From assembly GCF_003003255.1 (NCBI RefSeq), contig NZ_PVTD01000002.1:186001-250000 (forward strand): a stretch of DNA of 64,000 bases, given 5' to 3'. Position 1 is the stretch's first letter; every line of letters begins with the position of its first letter. This stretch comes from Aliiruegeria haliotis (lineage in GTDB: Bacteria > Pseudomonadota > Alphaproteobacteria > Rhodobacterales > Rhodobacteraceae). A model generated the notes under the pieces. The model did not search any database. It worked only from the letters and a program-made list of their open reading frames with translations, and was not told the DNA's origin. A program made the position numbers and the translations under genes. Positions 1 through 9,847 of this stretch are shown here, in pieces.

Positions 1-141
1 CGGGAGCGCGCCGCAGACCCGCTCGGTCTGACTGTAGAGCCGTGGCTGACGGCGCGAGAGGCGGTTTCCTGAACCCGGCGACGATGAGACCCCCACACAC
101 ATTTCAGGTGAGGCTTTGATCGACACGACCGCCTACTAGTT

Positions 142-528
142 CTACCAAGTGGTGCAGTTGGTGTGGAGCGCGTTTCCTGAACCCGTGGTAGTACAATTGG
201 TTCTTTCCGGGAACTTGACCTCGCCGGGCTGGTTCATCTCCTGAATGTCACGACCTGCGTCTGAGAATGCTTGCGACATGGTCTTCCGAGCATCGGATGC
301 GCTGCCGTCTATTGACTGCATCACGCACATTCGCATGTCCGGCGAACCAGGCTGGAAACCGTAAGCCGAGCACTTCCTTGTGAAGTAGGCAACCTTGTTC
401 TCCATCGACGTTGTTTGGTGCCAAGCGGGGCTTTCCACTACGCCCATGGACGTTGTTCCATCGGCATTGGTTGTACAGGCTGCGGCCAAGACAACGCCTC
501 AAAGTGCCAAGATGATCTTCGCTTTCAT
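142..528 (-). pseudogene. small lipoprotein gene with in-frame TGA in its signal peptide
   Basis: Reading from an ATG at 528, preceded by a GGAG ribosome site about 8 bases upstream, gives MKAKIILAL, then TGA (499-501), then GVVLAAAC in the same frame. Without the stop this is a textbook lipoprotein signal with a lipobox ending in Cys. The remaining frame (from a TTG at 489, 115 residues) is open to TAG at 142-144. It carries a Cys-x-x-Tyr-Gly-Phe-x-Pro-Gly pattern seen in small alphaproteobacterial lipoproteins (from memory), and a Cys-rich tail. The function is unknown. Either the gene is freshly inactivated, or TGA is a base error, or a start near the TTG gives a signal-less protein. The well-placed ribosome site and intact lipobox argue that the full frame was the original gene. 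Confidence 0.6.
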
Positions 529-812
529 CACTGTCTCCAGTTGGTTCGAAACGGACCGGACCAAGGGTCGCCTGACCTAGGGTCACTTGTCGCTCGATGC
601 CAAACTGTCGAGACACGTGGTTTTTTCCAATCACGTAGTTCCGCTATGGCTGCCTGCGCGGCTGTGGAAAGCTACCAACACTGCGGAGGCCAAGGCGTTC
701 AGGTAGGAGATCGGCAAGATGATCATTAACGCGAGGGACGAGGACCAATTGGCCCCTCTGGCGGATCGGTGCCAGACAAGCCATTGAACGGATTACCATT
801 TCAAGAACTTGA

Positions 813-899
813 TGGTGCGGTCGAGAAGACTCGAACTTCCACGGGAGTTACCCCACAGCGACCTCAACGCTGCGCGTCTACCAATTCCGCCACGACCGC
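813..899 (-). tRNA. tRNA-Leu (anticodon GAG)
   Basis: The minus strand folds as a class II tRNA of 87 bases. The acceptor arms GCGGTCG (893-899) and CGACCGC (817-823) pair perfectly, and the discriminator A and CCA are encoded (813-816). The D-arm has the usual leucine sequence GGCGGAATTGGTAGACGCG. The anticodon stem CAGCG/CGCTG carries the loop TTGAGGT, whose anticodon GAG lies at 863-865 and reads CUC/CUU. A long variable arm and a TTCGAGT T-loop are present. No integrase or direct repeat lies beside it. Confidence 0.95.
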
Positions 900-1036
900 A
901 CGTGATCAGGTAGGCTCGGCGTATTTAGCGAAGCCTCCCGGGGAAGAAAAGCGGTTTTTTCACTTTTCCGCATTTGCGCCGCGACGAAGGTCGGCCTATC
1001 TGTGCCGGAGCCTTCAGACACTGGCAGGAGCGTTGC

Positions 1037-1735
1037 ATGGTTGAGTGGATCGTCAGTCCGGAACAGGTTCCATACGAGGTCGCCGTTGCCGAAATGGAGC
1101 GACGCGTCGCTGCGATTCATGCCGGCAAGGAGGACGAGGCGATCTGGCTTCTCGAACACCCCCCGCTCTACACGGCGGGCACCTCCGCCCGAATCGAGGA
1201 CCTGAAGGATCCCGAGCGATTTCCCGTCTTCGAGAGCAAGCGTGGCGGCCAATACACCTATCACGGTCCGGGGCAACGCGTCGTCTATGTGATGCTCGAC
1301 CTCAACCGGCGTGGGCGCGACGTCCGCGCATTTGTCGAGGCTCTGGAACGATGGGTCATTGCCACGCTGGACACATTCAACGTCCGCGGAGAAACCCGGC
1401 CGGGGCGCGTTGGTGTCTGGGTGCAACGGCCGGAACTGGCCGCCTTGCCCGACGGCACCCCGCGTGAGGACAAGATCGCCGCGATCGGCATTCGCCTGCG
1501 CAAGTGGGTCAGCTTCCATGGCATTTCCATCAACGTTGAACCGGAGCTCGAGCATTTCGCAGGAATCGTTCCCTGCGGCATCACCGGGCATGGGGTGACC
1601 AGCCTGGTGGACCTCGGCCTGCCGGTCACGATGGCGGACCTCGATGTGGCCCTGCGATCGACGTTCAAGGACACCCTCCCCACACCTGTGGCAGATCCCG
1701 TGGCCGACCCGATCCATGCACGTGCGGCACCCTGA
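1037..1735 (+). CDS. lipB: octanoyl-[acyl-carrier-protein]:protein transferase LipB
   Basis: LipB moves octanoyl groups from acyl carrier protein to lipoyl domains of the 2-oxo-acid dehydrogenases and the glycine cleavage system; it is the first step of endogenous lipoate synthesis in the cytoplasm. The 232-residue product has the family signature RGGQxTYHGPGQ at residues 69-80, the conserved lysine in DKIAAIG (K146) and the acyl-thioester cysteine in PCGI (C180). The length is normal. The ATG at 1037 is chosen because GGCAGGAG lies 7-14 bases upstream and family similarity begins there; an ATG at 974 would add 21 unrelated residues. It stands alone, divergent from tRNA-Leu. A long antisense frame over it is a shadow. 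Confidence 0.95.
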   Translation: MVEWIVSPEQVPYEVAVAEMERRVAAIHAGKEDEAIWLLEHPPLYTAGTSARIEDLKDPERFPVFESKRGGQYTYHGPGQRVVYVMLDLNRRGRDVRAFVEALERWVIATLDTFNVRGETRPGRVGVWVQRPELAALPDGTPREDKIAAIGIRLRKWVSFHGISINVEPELEHFAGIVPCGITGHGVTSLVDLGLPVTMADLDVALRSTFKDTLPTPVADPVADPIHARAAP

Positions 1736-2194
1736 CCGGGAAGCGACGCAAAGGATGTGAACGGAGACCAGGGATCCGACGTTCAAGCGATCGATTTCCT
1801 GCCCCGGCCATGGTGGGGCTGCGCGGCACCGCCATTGGCTGCCGGCCGACAGCTGGGCCCTCTCTGGGCTGCAACTGATGACAGAATGGGCTGTCACTGG
1901 CGCATTGCGCAGCCAGACACCGGCACACAGGACCTGCTGGGGTCCATCGCGGAGATCGTGGGAAAGCGAAGTGCCGGCGGATCTTCTGCCTTGGTTCACG
2001 AACCCGTGTTCCCGGACGTCAAACAGGGATTTGCCGCGCTGCGCGCGCCCCCGCAATGCAATGCGACCGGGGTGGCAGCAATGGCACATCAAGAAGATGC
2101 GCGTTCGGGCAGCGGACAGCGCGCGCCCGCAGGTGTACCAGTCCAAGGACGCAACTGGATGGACGCCTGGGCCGCGAGGCGCTAGGGCCATGCC
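1736..2194. other. intergenic stretch without a supported gene
   Basis: This 459-base interval lies between lipB and the AEC permease on the same strand. Open frames exist on both strands, but none has recognisable family features or a convincing ribosome site. It may hold the permease promoter; I see no clear hairpin terminator. Confidence 0.5.
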
Positions 2195-3106
2195 ATGATC
2201 ACAATCTTCATTGCCATCGCCCCGGTGTTCCTGCTCATCATGACCGGCTACGGGCTGCGTCGGGGCGGCATACCGTCGACCGAGTTCTGGAACCTCAACG
2301 ACAAGCTTGTCTACTGGGTCCTCATGCCCGCGTTGTTCTTCGCAAAGATCTCGGCGGCGGACCTGACCAGTCCGGAGATCTGGTCGCTTGCCATCGTGCT
2401 CTATGTCGGCTTCTTTGCTGCGATCGCTTGCGGATGGTTCCTCGGGCGCCGCTGGAGGGCAAAGGATGCGAGCTCGATCCTGCAAGGCAGCGCGCGTTTC
2501 AACACCTTCATCGGCCTGTCGCTGGCCGAGGCCCTTTTCGGTGCCTCTGGGCTTCAGACGGCGGTGCTCGGCTCGGCGCTGCTGATTCCGGTGGTGAACA
2601 TTATGGTGGTCTCGCTTCTGTCGCAGCAACTTGGCAGCGGACGCGGCGGACTTCTGGGAGAGTTGGCGCGCAATCCCCTGATCCTGTCCATCATCGCCGG
2701 CGTTGGCTTCAACCTTGCCGGATGGAACGAAGTGCCCGTACTCCACGAGTTCGCACGTATCCTCGGAAACGCGGCACTGCCCATCATGCTGATGTGCGTG
2801 GGCGCCAATCTGAAGATCCGCGGCCTGCAAGGGGACGCGCTCGCAATCATCGCCGCAACCGTCGGAAAATTCGTGATTTTCCCGTCCGGCGTCTTGCTGG
2901 CATTGGCCCTTCTTCAGCCCGCGCCGCTGACAGCGGAGGTGGCGATCATCTTTGCGGCGCTACCGACGGGTGTCGCGGCATACACGCTTGCTCGGCAGAT
3001 GGGCGGAAACGCGCCGCTGATGGCAGCGGTGATTACCGTCCAAACCCTGCTCAGCTTCGTGACGCTCCCGGTGACGCTGACACTTGCGCGGGCCTTTATC
3101 GGATGA
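2195..3106 (+). CDS. AEC (auxin efflux carrier) family permease
   Basis: A 303-residue inner-membrane protein of the AEC/Mem_trans family, whose bacterial members export or exchange small carboxylates or act as secondary carriers. The N-terminus begins in a membrane segment (ITIFIAIAPVFLLIMTGYGLR) and contains the typical LNDKLVYWVLMPALFF segment, where the family has a conserved helix break. About ten hydrophobic stretches follow in two halves joined by a central loop near residues 150-165. The last segment includes LPTGVAAYTLARQMGG, a usual C-terminal family feature. The substrate cannot be inferred from sequence. It is not in an evident operon. Confidence 0.85.
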   Translation: MITIFIAIAPVFLLIMTGYGLRRGGIPSTEFWNLNDKLVYWVLMPALFFAKISAADLTSPEIWSLAIVLYVGFFAAIACGWFLGRRWRAKDASSILQGSARFNTFIGLSLAEALFGASGLQTAVLGSALLIPVVNIMVVSLLSQQLGSGRGGLLGELARNPLILSIIAGVGFNLAGWNEVPVLHEFARILGNAALPIMLMCVGANLKIRGLQGDALAIIAATVGKFVIFPSGVLLALALLQPAPLTAEVAIIFAALPTGVAAYTLARQMGGNAPLMAAVITVQTLLSFVTLPVTLTLARAFIG

Positions 3107-3388
3107 CTGTCGACACTCCCGATCCGGCCTGACTTCGGGCTGCAACAGGGATCGGCAGCCACGAACCCGAACAGGCATTCCGCCCGGAGCGCCCCCAACC
3201 CGCATTGCTGGCTGGTATCGGCAGGGACGAACGCGCCCCGGCCACTTTCCACCAGCAGCAAAACGCAAACAAGCGGGCTGGGATCTGGCAACGCCAATCC
3301 TTCTACGCGCCTCGCAAGTCGGCGCGGCCAGCACAGAATCCGCCTCGGCCGGCCGCAGGATGGCTCGTCGCGCGCGACCCAGAAGGGC

Positions 3389-4756
3389 CTAGTCGTCCTC
3401 TTTCAGGCCCTTCTTCCACTCGCCTTTCAGGATGCGACTGTGAAAAAACGGGAGCTTCACGAACTCCTCGAACAGAACCAGCGCGAAAACCCAGGTCACC
3501 GAGAGATCCAGCCACAGGATGAAAGCCGCCGTAAGCGGTAGCCGAACGAGCCACTGCGAACAGACATGCACCTTCATCGGATAGACGGTGTCACCGCTCG
3601 CGCGCAACGTATGACCGCACATCAGGTTCGACCCGCGCGGGAACGGCAGCACCAGAAGGAATGGCAGGAAACTCCAGAGCGCCGCCCGCGTCTGCGCTTC
3701 GAGCTGGCCATAGATCCCCTGGACCGAGAGCGACAAACCGAGGAAACAGAGTGACACCACGATCGCCGCAACGAAAGCCCCCCGCCACGCCCGTTTCAGA
3801 AACACCACCAGATCGTCACCCGGCACGTTGCTGCCCAGAAGCTGGGCCACGGCGATTCCCGTGGCCATGCCCCATGCGGTGCTGAAGTTGCCGGCCACAA
3901 GGACCCAAGGCTGGATCAGCGTCATCGCCGCAAAATCGTTCACGCTCATCTTCGCGTAGATCAGCATGCAGATGTTGTTGACGATGGTCATCGAAATGAA
4001 CGTCCCGGCGATGGGCAGGGCGAAGACGAGGTGGCGGTGGATCGAGGCCCGAAGCGTCCCGTTCCGCCACCCCTCGACGCCGAGATAGGCACGGTTCATC
4101 CGCCAGAGTCCGGCGCCGAGAAACAGCATCCGTGTCATGGCGGCAATGGCGCTGCCCACGGCGGCACCGGACACGCCGAGTTCCGGCAGCCCCCAATGCC
4201 CATGAATCAAAACGTAGGACGTGACAACGTTGATCGGGATGGCGAGAAGATAGCTCTTGGCAGGCATCAATGTCTTGCCGCAGCCATTGAAGTGACTGCC
4301 CAGCACCTGCCCGAATGCCTCGAATACCACGACCAAGAGGAAGACTTGCAGGTAGCTGATGGCCTGATCGGCAATCCAGGGGGTGTGCGCGAAGGCACGG
4401 ATGATATCATCGCCGAACAGCGCCACCAGGCCGATACCGAGTGCGGCGGAGGCGACGTTGATCAGGATACCGACATAGAGCCCCGTCTTGAGCGAGACCG
4501 GGTCACCGGAGCCGTACGCCTGTGCGATGCGGACCTGCGCAGCATTTGAGAACGCCATCAGGGTGCCGAGGATCAACCCGGCGATAGACGCCGCCAGCCC
4601 CATCGCCGCCAGCGCGGGCTCTCCGAGTGCGGAGACCAGCCACGCATCGATCACCACGATGCCGTGCAGCATCATGGCTTTGAGGCCCAGCGGCCACGCC
4701 ATCCTGAAAATGGCCACGTTGGAAGGCGTGGCGGAGGGAGCCGCGATGACTGTCAT
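3389..4756 (-). CDS. MATE family multidrug/metabolite exporter
   Basis: This 455-residue protein has the twelve-helix, two-lobed pattern of the multi-antimicrobial extrusion family (NorM/DinF superfamily), cation-coupled exporters of the inner membrane. The N-terminal half contains WLVSALGEPALAAMGLA followed by NAAQVRIAQAYGSGD, matching the family's helix 1-3 region. The second lobe starts near residue 240 (HRHLVFALPIAGTF). Length is typical. The start at 4756 has a weak GGA ribosome site. It is transcribed away from the VPLPA-CTERM gene's upstream neighbours and has no partner gene that would indicate a substrate. The C-terminus is charged (KGEWKKGLKEDD). Confidence 0.85.
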   Translation of the reverse strand: MTVIAAPSATPSNVAIFRMAWPLGLKAMMLHGIVVIDAWLVSALGEPALAAMGLAASIAGLILGTLMAFSNAAQVRIAQAYGSGDPVSLKTGLYVGILINVASAALGIGLVALFGDDIIRAFAHTPWIADQAISYLQVFLLVVVFEAFGQVLGSHFNGCGKTLMPAKSYLLAIPINVVTSYVLIHGHWGLPELGVSGAAVGSAIAAMTRMLFLGAGLWRMNRAYLGVEGWRNGTLRASIHRHLVFALPIAGTFISMTIVNNICMLIYAKMSVNDFAAMTLIQPWVLVAGNFSTAWGMATGIAVAQLLGSNVPGDDLVVFLKRAWRGAFVAAIVVSLCFLGLSLSVQGIYGQLEAQTRAALWSFLPFLLVLPFPRGSNLMCGHTLRASGDTVYPMKVHVCSQWLVRLPLTAAFILWLDLSVTWVFALVLFEEFVKLPFFHSRILKGEWKKGLKEDD

Positions 4757-4856
4757 CTGTGTCCGGAGTTACAAATATCGACAAATCCCCTACGCCCTTT
4801 GGGGACGAGGATTCAAGCCGAAACTCCGGATGAGAGGCCGGTACTTGCGGCGAGTG

Positions 4857-5453
4857 TCAGCCTCTGCGGCGCCTGCGGAGCACGACCGCACCGCCAATCG
4901 CAGAGAGCAGGAGCAACCCGCCGGCCGGAACCGGCACCGCGGCGATATCGCTGAAACTCAGGTCCTCCAGTACGCCGGAACTTGAACCGCCTGCGATCGA
5001 GACGCTCGTAAAGCTCCCCGAGAGGCTGAACGGCACATAGGCGCTGGACAGGTTGCTGACAACCTCTGCCGGACCGCCGGCGGAGGTGGTGATGCTCCAG
5101 TCGGTTTCGAATGACCCGCCGAGAAAACCGCTGATCTGCGAAATTGGCGCATCGAAGGTCATCGTCACGGTGTTCGTCGTAACTGACGTGTTGTAGGTCA
5201 GGAAGTTGGACCCGCTCAGAGCCGGGACGCCAAATCCGCCGCACTCGCCGAGGATATGCCAACCTCCGGAGAAGGTCACACCAAGCGCGGTGTATGCGTT
5301 GTCCAGCGGACCGGGGCTGCTGGCGTATGTGCAGGGCGCGGCGCCGTTTTCGTCGAAGGACAGGTTTGCGGCCTGCACCGCGCCCGCAGCAAAGCTGCCT
5401 GCACTCGCCAATGCGAGGCTCGCGGCATAGGTCTTCATGGACGACAAAATCAT
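4857..5453 (-). CDS. VPLPA-CTERM sorting-domain exported protein
   Basis: A 198-residue exported protein. The N-terminus is a signal peptide ending near AAGAVQAAN. The body is rich in Ser, Gly, Thr and beta-branched residues, with motifs (TMTFDAPISQISGFLGG) that resemble PEP-CTERM-type beta-sandwich proteins. The C-terminus is a sorting signal: VPVPAGG, a hydrophobic helix, then a run of five arginines. In the VPLPA-CTERM system such tails are processed by a dedicated exosortase and the protein goes to the cell surface or matrix. No exosortase is visible in this window. The ATG at 5453 is preceded by GGAAAACGA; an internal ATG at 5438 is the alternative. Confidence 0.8.
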   Translation of the reverse strand: MILSSMKTYAASLALASAGSFAAGAVQAANLSFDENGAAPCTYASSPGPLDNAYTALGVTFSGGWHILGECGGFGVPALSGSNFLTYNTSVTTNTVTMTFDAPISQISGFLGGSFETDWSITTSAGGPAEVVSNLSSAYVPFSLSGSFTSVSIAGGSSSGVLEDLSFSDIAAVPVPAGGLLLLSAIGGAVVLRRRRRG

Positions 5454-5741
5454 TCGTTTTCCAATGTGTTCCGAGATCGATTCGCTGAACACTACCATTG
5501 TGCGGAATCATCCGTCTACTCCTGTCGTGGGGACCAGGTTGGCCATTGGCCGTGCACATGTCGGCGCGGATTTGGGCCTTGACCGGTCATAGCATTCAGA
5601 ATCACGCATATTGGCCATGCGGAAGGCGCATTGCTTGTTGCCGCTCCTTCCCGTTCACCCTAATGTCACCGGCGGACACGCGGGCGCCCGACAGGACAGG
5701 TGCGCCTCACGAACAGGACAAGAAAACTCCGGAGGAGCTAC

Positions 5742-7415
5742 ATGGCGGATGCAGCCATCCAGGGACATGATCATGAAGACGAGCGTGGATTTTTCACACG
5801 CTGGTTCATGTCCACAAACCACAAGGATATCGGGATTCTCTATCTCGTTGTTTCGGCCGCGGTCGGTTTCATTGCGGTGTTCTTCACCGTACTGATGCGG
5901 ATCGAGCTGATGCAGCCCGGCGTCCAGCACATGTGCCTGGAGGGCTTCCGGGTCTTCGCGTCGAGCACGGAAGGTTGTACCCCGAACGGCCACATCTGGA
6001 ATGTGCTGATCACGGCACACGGGATCCTGATGATGTTCTTCGTCGTCATCCCGGCGCTCTTCGGCGGTTTTGGCAACTATTTCATGCCGTTGCAGATTGG
6101 CGCACCGGACATGGCCTTCCCGCGGCTGAACAACCTCAGCTTCTGGATGTATTTCGCCGGCTGCTGCCTTGCCGTTGCGTCGGTCCTGTCTCCGGGCGGC
6201 AACGGGCAACTGGGTTCGGGCGTGGGCTGGGTGCTCTACCCGCCGCTCAGCGTCAACGAGGGCGGCTACTCGATGGATCTGGCGATCTTCGCCGTACACG
6301 TCTCCGGCGCCTCGTCGATCCTCGGTGCGATCAACATGATCACCACCTTCCTCAACATGCGCGCACCGGGCATGACGCTGCACAAGGTGCCGCTCTTTGC
6401 GTGGTCGATTTTCGTCACGGCCTGGCTGATTCTCCTGTCGCTGCCAGTGCTGGCGGGTGCCATCACGATGCTTCTGACGGATCGGAATTTTGGTACGACC
6501 TTCTTCGATCCGGCCGGTGGCGGTGACCCGGTCCTCTACCAGCACATCCTGTGGTTCTTCGGCCACCCGGAAGTCTACATCGTGATCGTGCCGGGCTTCG
6601 GCATTGCCTCCCAGGTGATCGCGACCTTCTCGCGCAAGCCAATCTTCGGCTACCTGCCGATGGTCTATGCCATGGTCGCCATCGGCGTGCTCGGCTTCGT
6701 CGTCTGGGCACACCACATGTACACCGTGGGCATGTCGCTCAGCCAGCAGAGCTATTTCATGCTGGCGACGATGGTGATCGCGGTGCCCACGGGCATCAAG
6801 ATCTTCAGTTGGATCGCAACGATGTGGGGCGGCTCGGTCGAGTTCAAGACGCCCATGCTGTTCGCGATGGGCTTCCTGCTGCTCTTTACCGTCGGCGGCG
6901 TGACCGGCATCGTTCTCAGCCAGGCAGGCGTGGACCGGGCCTATCACGACACCTACTACGTCGTTGCCCACTTCCACTACACCATGTCGATGGGCGCAGC
7001 CTTCACCATCTTCGCCGGAGTGTATTTCTGGATCGGCAAGATGGGCGGCCGCGAATACCCGGAGTTCCTTGGCAAGGTACACTTCTGGCTGTTCTTCATC
7101 GGTGTGAACCTGACCTTCTTCCCGCAGCACTTCCTTGGCCGCCAAGGCATGCCACGCCGGTATATCGACTATCCGGAGGCCTTTGCGCAGTGGAACTACA
7201 TCAGTTCGCTCGGGGCCTTCCTGTCCTTTGCGTCGTTCCTGCTGTTCTTCTACATCGTGTGGGTGACGCTGCGCCGTGGTGCAAAGATCACCGAGGAGAA
7301 CTACTGGAACGAGCATGCGGACACGCTGGAGTGGACACTCCCCTGCCCGCCGCCGGAGCACACGTTCGAAACGCTCCCCAAGCAGGAGGAGTGGGACAAG
7401 AGCCCCGCTCACTGA
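5742..7415 (+). CDS. ctaD: cytochrome c oxidase (aa3-type) subunit I
   Basis: The catalytic subunit of the proton-pumping aa3 terminal oxidase, holding heme a and the heme a3-CuB centre in the inner membrane. The 557-residue product shows [14 protein letters not shown] (the CuB histidine, the cross-linked tyrosine and the D-pathway glutamate), WAHHMYTVG (two CuB histidines) and [12 protein letters not shown] (heme ligands). The N-terminus has the typical [14 protein letters not shown]. The start at 5742 follows GGAGGAG at 5731-5737. It is monocistronic and ends in a strong terminator, as in Paracoccus and Rhodobacter, where subunits II and III lie elsewhere. Confidence 0.97.
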   Translation: MADAAIQGHDHEDERGFFTRWFMSTNHKDIGILYLVVSAAVGFIAVFFTVLMRIELMQPGVQHMCLEGFRVFASSTEGCTPNGHIWNVLITAHGILMMFFVVIPALFGGFGNYFMPLQIGAPDMAFPRLNNLSFWMYFAGCCLAVASVLSPGGNGQLGSGVGWVLYPPLSVNEGGYSMDLAIFAVHVSGASSILGAINMITTFLNMRAPGMTLHKVPLFAWSIFVTAWLILLSLPVLAGAITMLLTDRNFGTTFFDPAGGGDPVLYQHILWFFGHPEVYIVIVPGFGIASQVIATFSRKPIFGYLPMVYAMVAIGVLGFVVWAHHMYTVGMSLSQQSYFMLATMVIAVPTGIKIFSWIATMWGGSVEFKTPMLFAMGFLLLFTVGGVTGIVLSQAGVDRAYHDTYYVVAHFHYTMSMGAAFTIFAGVYFWIGKMGGREYPEFLGKVHFWLFFIGVNLTFFPQHFLGRQGMPRRYIDYPEAFAQWNYISSLGAFLSFASFLLFFYIVWVTLRRGAKITEENYWNEHADTLEWTLPCPPPEHTFETLPKQEEWDKSPAH

Positions 7416-7444
7416 CCGCTTCGGTTCGGTATGCAAATGACCAG

Positions 7445-7472
7445 AAGGCCCCGGACCACCCGGGGCCTTTTT
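7445..7472 (+). terminator. rho-independent terminator of ctaD
   Basis: A perfect 10-base-pair stem (7445-7454 with 7460-7469, AAGGCCCCGG/CCGGGGCCTT), a loop of five bases, then a T run. It lies 30 bases after the ctaD stop. Confidence 0.9.
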
Positions 7473-7623
7473 CATTTCCGCCCGCCGCATCGAATGTGCG
7501 ATCACGGTCCTGGAAGGCCCCGGTCGGCCGTGCGAGCAAAGGGCGATTGTGCGACAGCTTGCCTCCGGTGCCCCGAACCGATAAAGACGTTCTTCGAGGT
7601 TGGGGAACCCAAAGGACATCTCA

Positions 7624-8085
7624 ATGACGCAACTGCGAGACCGGGTCAGCGCGGCACTCAAGGACGCCATGCGCAACAAGCAGGCGGATCGCCTGTCGAC
7701 CCTGCGGCTGATCTCGGCCGCCATCAAGGACCGTGATATCGCGGTTCGCACGGAGAATTCGACAGAGGGCGTGCCGGATTCAGAGCTGCTGGTCATCCTG
7801 GGCAAGATGGTCAAGCAACGGCTGGAGAGCGCGCGTGTCTACGAGGAAGGCGGGCGGCTGGAACTGGCCGAGAAGGAACGTGCCGAGATCGAGGTCATCG
7901 AGGAGTTTCTGCCGCGTCAACTCAACGACGACGAAATCCAGAAGGCAATTTCCGCCGCGATCACCGAAACCGGCGCGCAGAGTATCCGCGACATGGGCAA
8001 GGTCATGGGCACACTGAAAGCCAAATACATGGGCCAGATGGATTTTGGTGCCGTTGGCTGCCAGGTGAAGACCCATCTGAGCTGA
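7624..8085 (+). CDS. GatB/YqeY domain protein
   Basis: A 153-residue soluble protein of the YqeY family, homologous to the C-terminal tRNA-contacting part of the amidotransferase subunit GatB. The family may act in tRNA-dependent amidation, but its exact role is not established. Visible signatures are the helical start LRDRVSAALKDAMRNK, the segment STLRLISAAIKDRDI, the EEFLPRQLNDDEI motif and the C-terminal DMGKVMGTLKAKYMG. The length is normal. ATG 7624 is chosen because AAAGGA lies about 8 bases upstream; an in-frame start at 7600 has no ribosome site. A terminator follows. Confidence 0.9.
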   Translation: MTQLRDRVSAALKDAMRNKQADRLSTLRLISAAIKDRDIAVRTENSTEGVPDSELLVILGKMVKQRLESARVYEEGGRLELAEKERAEIEVIEEFLPRQLNDDEIQKAISAAITETGAQSIRDMGKVMGTLKAKYMGQMDFGAVGCQVKTHLS

Positions 8086-8117
8086 GCGATGTCGCAGGCA
8101 AGGAATACGTGAGGAAG

Positions 8118-8145
8118 GATCGGCCCGGGAGGCCGGTCTTTTTTT
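8118..8145 (+). terminator. rho-independent terminator after yqeY-like gene
   Basis: An 8-base-pair stem (GATCGGCC with GGCCGGTC, one G-T wobble), a CGGGA loop, then seven T residues (8139-8145), 32 bases after the stop codon. Confidence 0.9.
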
Positions 8146-8928
8146 GTCTCTCCGCCCCGGGGAACCGATCGGAACAGGGGCCGTGCAATCGGCACCGGGC
8201 AGGCTATGCAACCGTACCGAGGGCGACCAGCGGCAAACCTGAACGTCCGTTTCCACCGGGCAGCCCGACACCGGAGCCCGAGCCATGGCCCTCCGGTCTC
8301 GCGCCGTGTCCTACCCGTGCAATCGGTCGCCTTCTCGACTCCAGACTGGAGCGAGGGCCGGTGACGCCTACATCAGCCAACATTCGCCGGGATCCCTGAG
8401 TTGAACGAGGCTTGAACGTCCCGTGCACAACACGTCTGCGAATCGGCGGTGGAGGCCGAAGTCGTGCACTCTGATTTCAATGCGGGCTGGACCCTTCGGG
8501 CTGTTCCCGAAGAGTCCAATCAGCCGTCGCGCTTTCCGGTTCCGCGAGTCCGATCAGACACCTCGCGAACCCCGCTGCCCTGCTGCAAGCTTCACCCGAC
8601 CTCCCGGCACCGGCTTCTGCGCTCATTGTGCGTTCCGTGCCCCAAGCCAACGGCGCTCTTTCGATGGTTCCAGTCGGGTCATACCAATCAAGGACCCACC
8701 GCAGGCATTCCCGTCGGCACCGGCAGAGCCCCGGCGGCAGCCGCTTCGAGCATCAGCGGCGGCAGCGTCACGCGCCTTGCGGGAAGATACCGAAGAGCGC
8801 CAACCCTTCCCGACATGCATGCAAACCGCAAAACAAGCTCCTCAACCCGCTCCCGGCGTGACCCGGCGGCACGTTCGCGGTGCTGCGGCGGCAGCCAACC
8901 ATTGCAGACCCGGACCATACGGCCCGGA
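8146..8928. other. long intergenic stretch without a supported gene
   Basis: The 783 bases between two convergent genes hold several open frames on both strands, the longest on the plus strand from 8423. Their predicted proteins are Arg/Pro/Ser/Ala-rich low-complexity strings without recognisable motifs or good ribosome sites, as expected for chance frames in GC-rich DNA. I see no tRNA or strong repeat. A decayed gene or a small RNA cannot be excluded. Confidence 0.5.
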
Positions 8929-9843
8929 TCACGCCATCGGGAAATCGGCTTCGATCCGGGCGCGTTGGGCGTCGGATGTGACGGGAAAGCGGGTGACATA
9001 GCGGGTCTTGAATCCGACCCTGCCTCGACGAACCCCAAAGTTCTCGCCGTGATTGACGATATACATCGCGCCGTCCTGGTTGAGGGGCGTCATGGGCCGA
9101 CCGGCGAGCGCGGCGAGATAGGGGAACATTCGGTGTTCATGTGCGGTGGCGGCGGCGAGGAACTCTGCGTCGCGGGTGTCCACGCTAAGGTCGAAACGCC
9201 ATGCCGCGCAGCTGCCGCACATCTTCCAGAAGGCCTTACGCCCCGGTGCCAGCAGCGATTGCGGCGCGCATTGGCCGATCTGGCGGCTTTGCGCATCGAG
9301 CACCAGACCACGGGTGACGAGGTATCCACCGGATGCCTTGCGCCGGACCATCTCCTCTACCGCGCGTCGGTTCAGAAGGTCGTCGGCATCGAACGTCATG
9401 GCGTAGCCCGACGTGACCCCGAGATGCGGAAGTGTCTGGCATAGCTGCGCGAGCTTGGCCCATTTGTCATTGCCCGGGACGGGCGTCGTGAACCGATGGA
9501 AACGGATCTGATCGTTGAAAGGGATAGTGTCGGGCGCATCCTGCCCGCAGATCACCGCCACCCAGCGGTCCGATGTCTGGCCAATCAGGCTGTCGACGGT
9601 GGCCCGCAGCCGTGCCTCGACATCGGCCCAGTTGCCCACATGGTGCCTGCCGACAAGTGGGATCAGGAAAACCACAGCCGGGTCATGTGGCGGCCGGGCC
9701 GCACCGTCCGCGCGCCGCTCCAGGGCCTGCCGCTCGGAGGACTGCAGGTCCATGTGGTCAAGCGTCCAGCGCGGACCCAGCGTTGCTGCCGCAAGCCGCG
9801 TCATGGCGCGTCGCGCCTTTGGTGTCGCCGGTACCTGGGCCAT
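8929..9843 (-). CDS. glycosyltransferase (GT-A-like, putative rhamnosyltransferase type)
   Basis: A 304-residue cytoplasmic protein with a GT-A glycosyltransferase-like core: a beta-alpha start VVFLIPLVGRHH near residue 55, the segment ATVDSLIGQTSDRW typical of family 2-like enzymes, and FDADD, the expected divalent-metal/nucleotide-sugar DxD site. It resembles the roseobacter proteins annotated as putative rhamnosyl or generic glycosyltransferases; donor and acceptor are unknown. The start at 9843 follows a GAGGGGG ribosome site and lies 4 bases after the DUF2244 stop, so the two genes form an operon. A longer frame upstream overlaps DUF2244 and is rejected. Confidence 0.7.
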   Translation of the reverse strand: MAQVPATPKARRAMTRLAAATLGPRWTLDHMDLQSSERQALERRADGAARPPHDPAVVFLIPLVGRHHVGNWADVEARLRATVDSLIGQTSDRWVAVICGQDAPDTIPFNDQIRFHRFTTPVPGNDKWAKLAQLCQTLPHLGVTSGYAMTFDADDLLNRRAVEEMVRRKASGGYLVTRGLVLDAQSRQIGQCAPQSLLAPGRKAFWKMCGSCAAWRFDLSVDTRDAEFLAAATAHEHRMFPYLAALAGRPMTPLNQDGAMYIVNHGENFGVRRGRVGFKTRYVTRFPVTSDAQRARIEADFPMA

Positions 9844-9847
9844 CTGG

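Noticed and set aside
813-899. tRNA-Leu as an integration site
   Set aside because: There is no integrase, no duplicated tRNA end and no foreign-looking cargo beside it.
878-2830. 650-codon minus-strand open frame over lipB and the AEC gene
   Set aside because: It is antisense to two well-supported genes, begins inside the AEC gene and has no domain features. GC-rich third positions keep such frames open.
5655-7814. 719-codon minus-strand frame over ctaD
   Set aside because: Fully antisense to ctaD, with an Arg/His/Glu-biased product and no ribosome site or motif.
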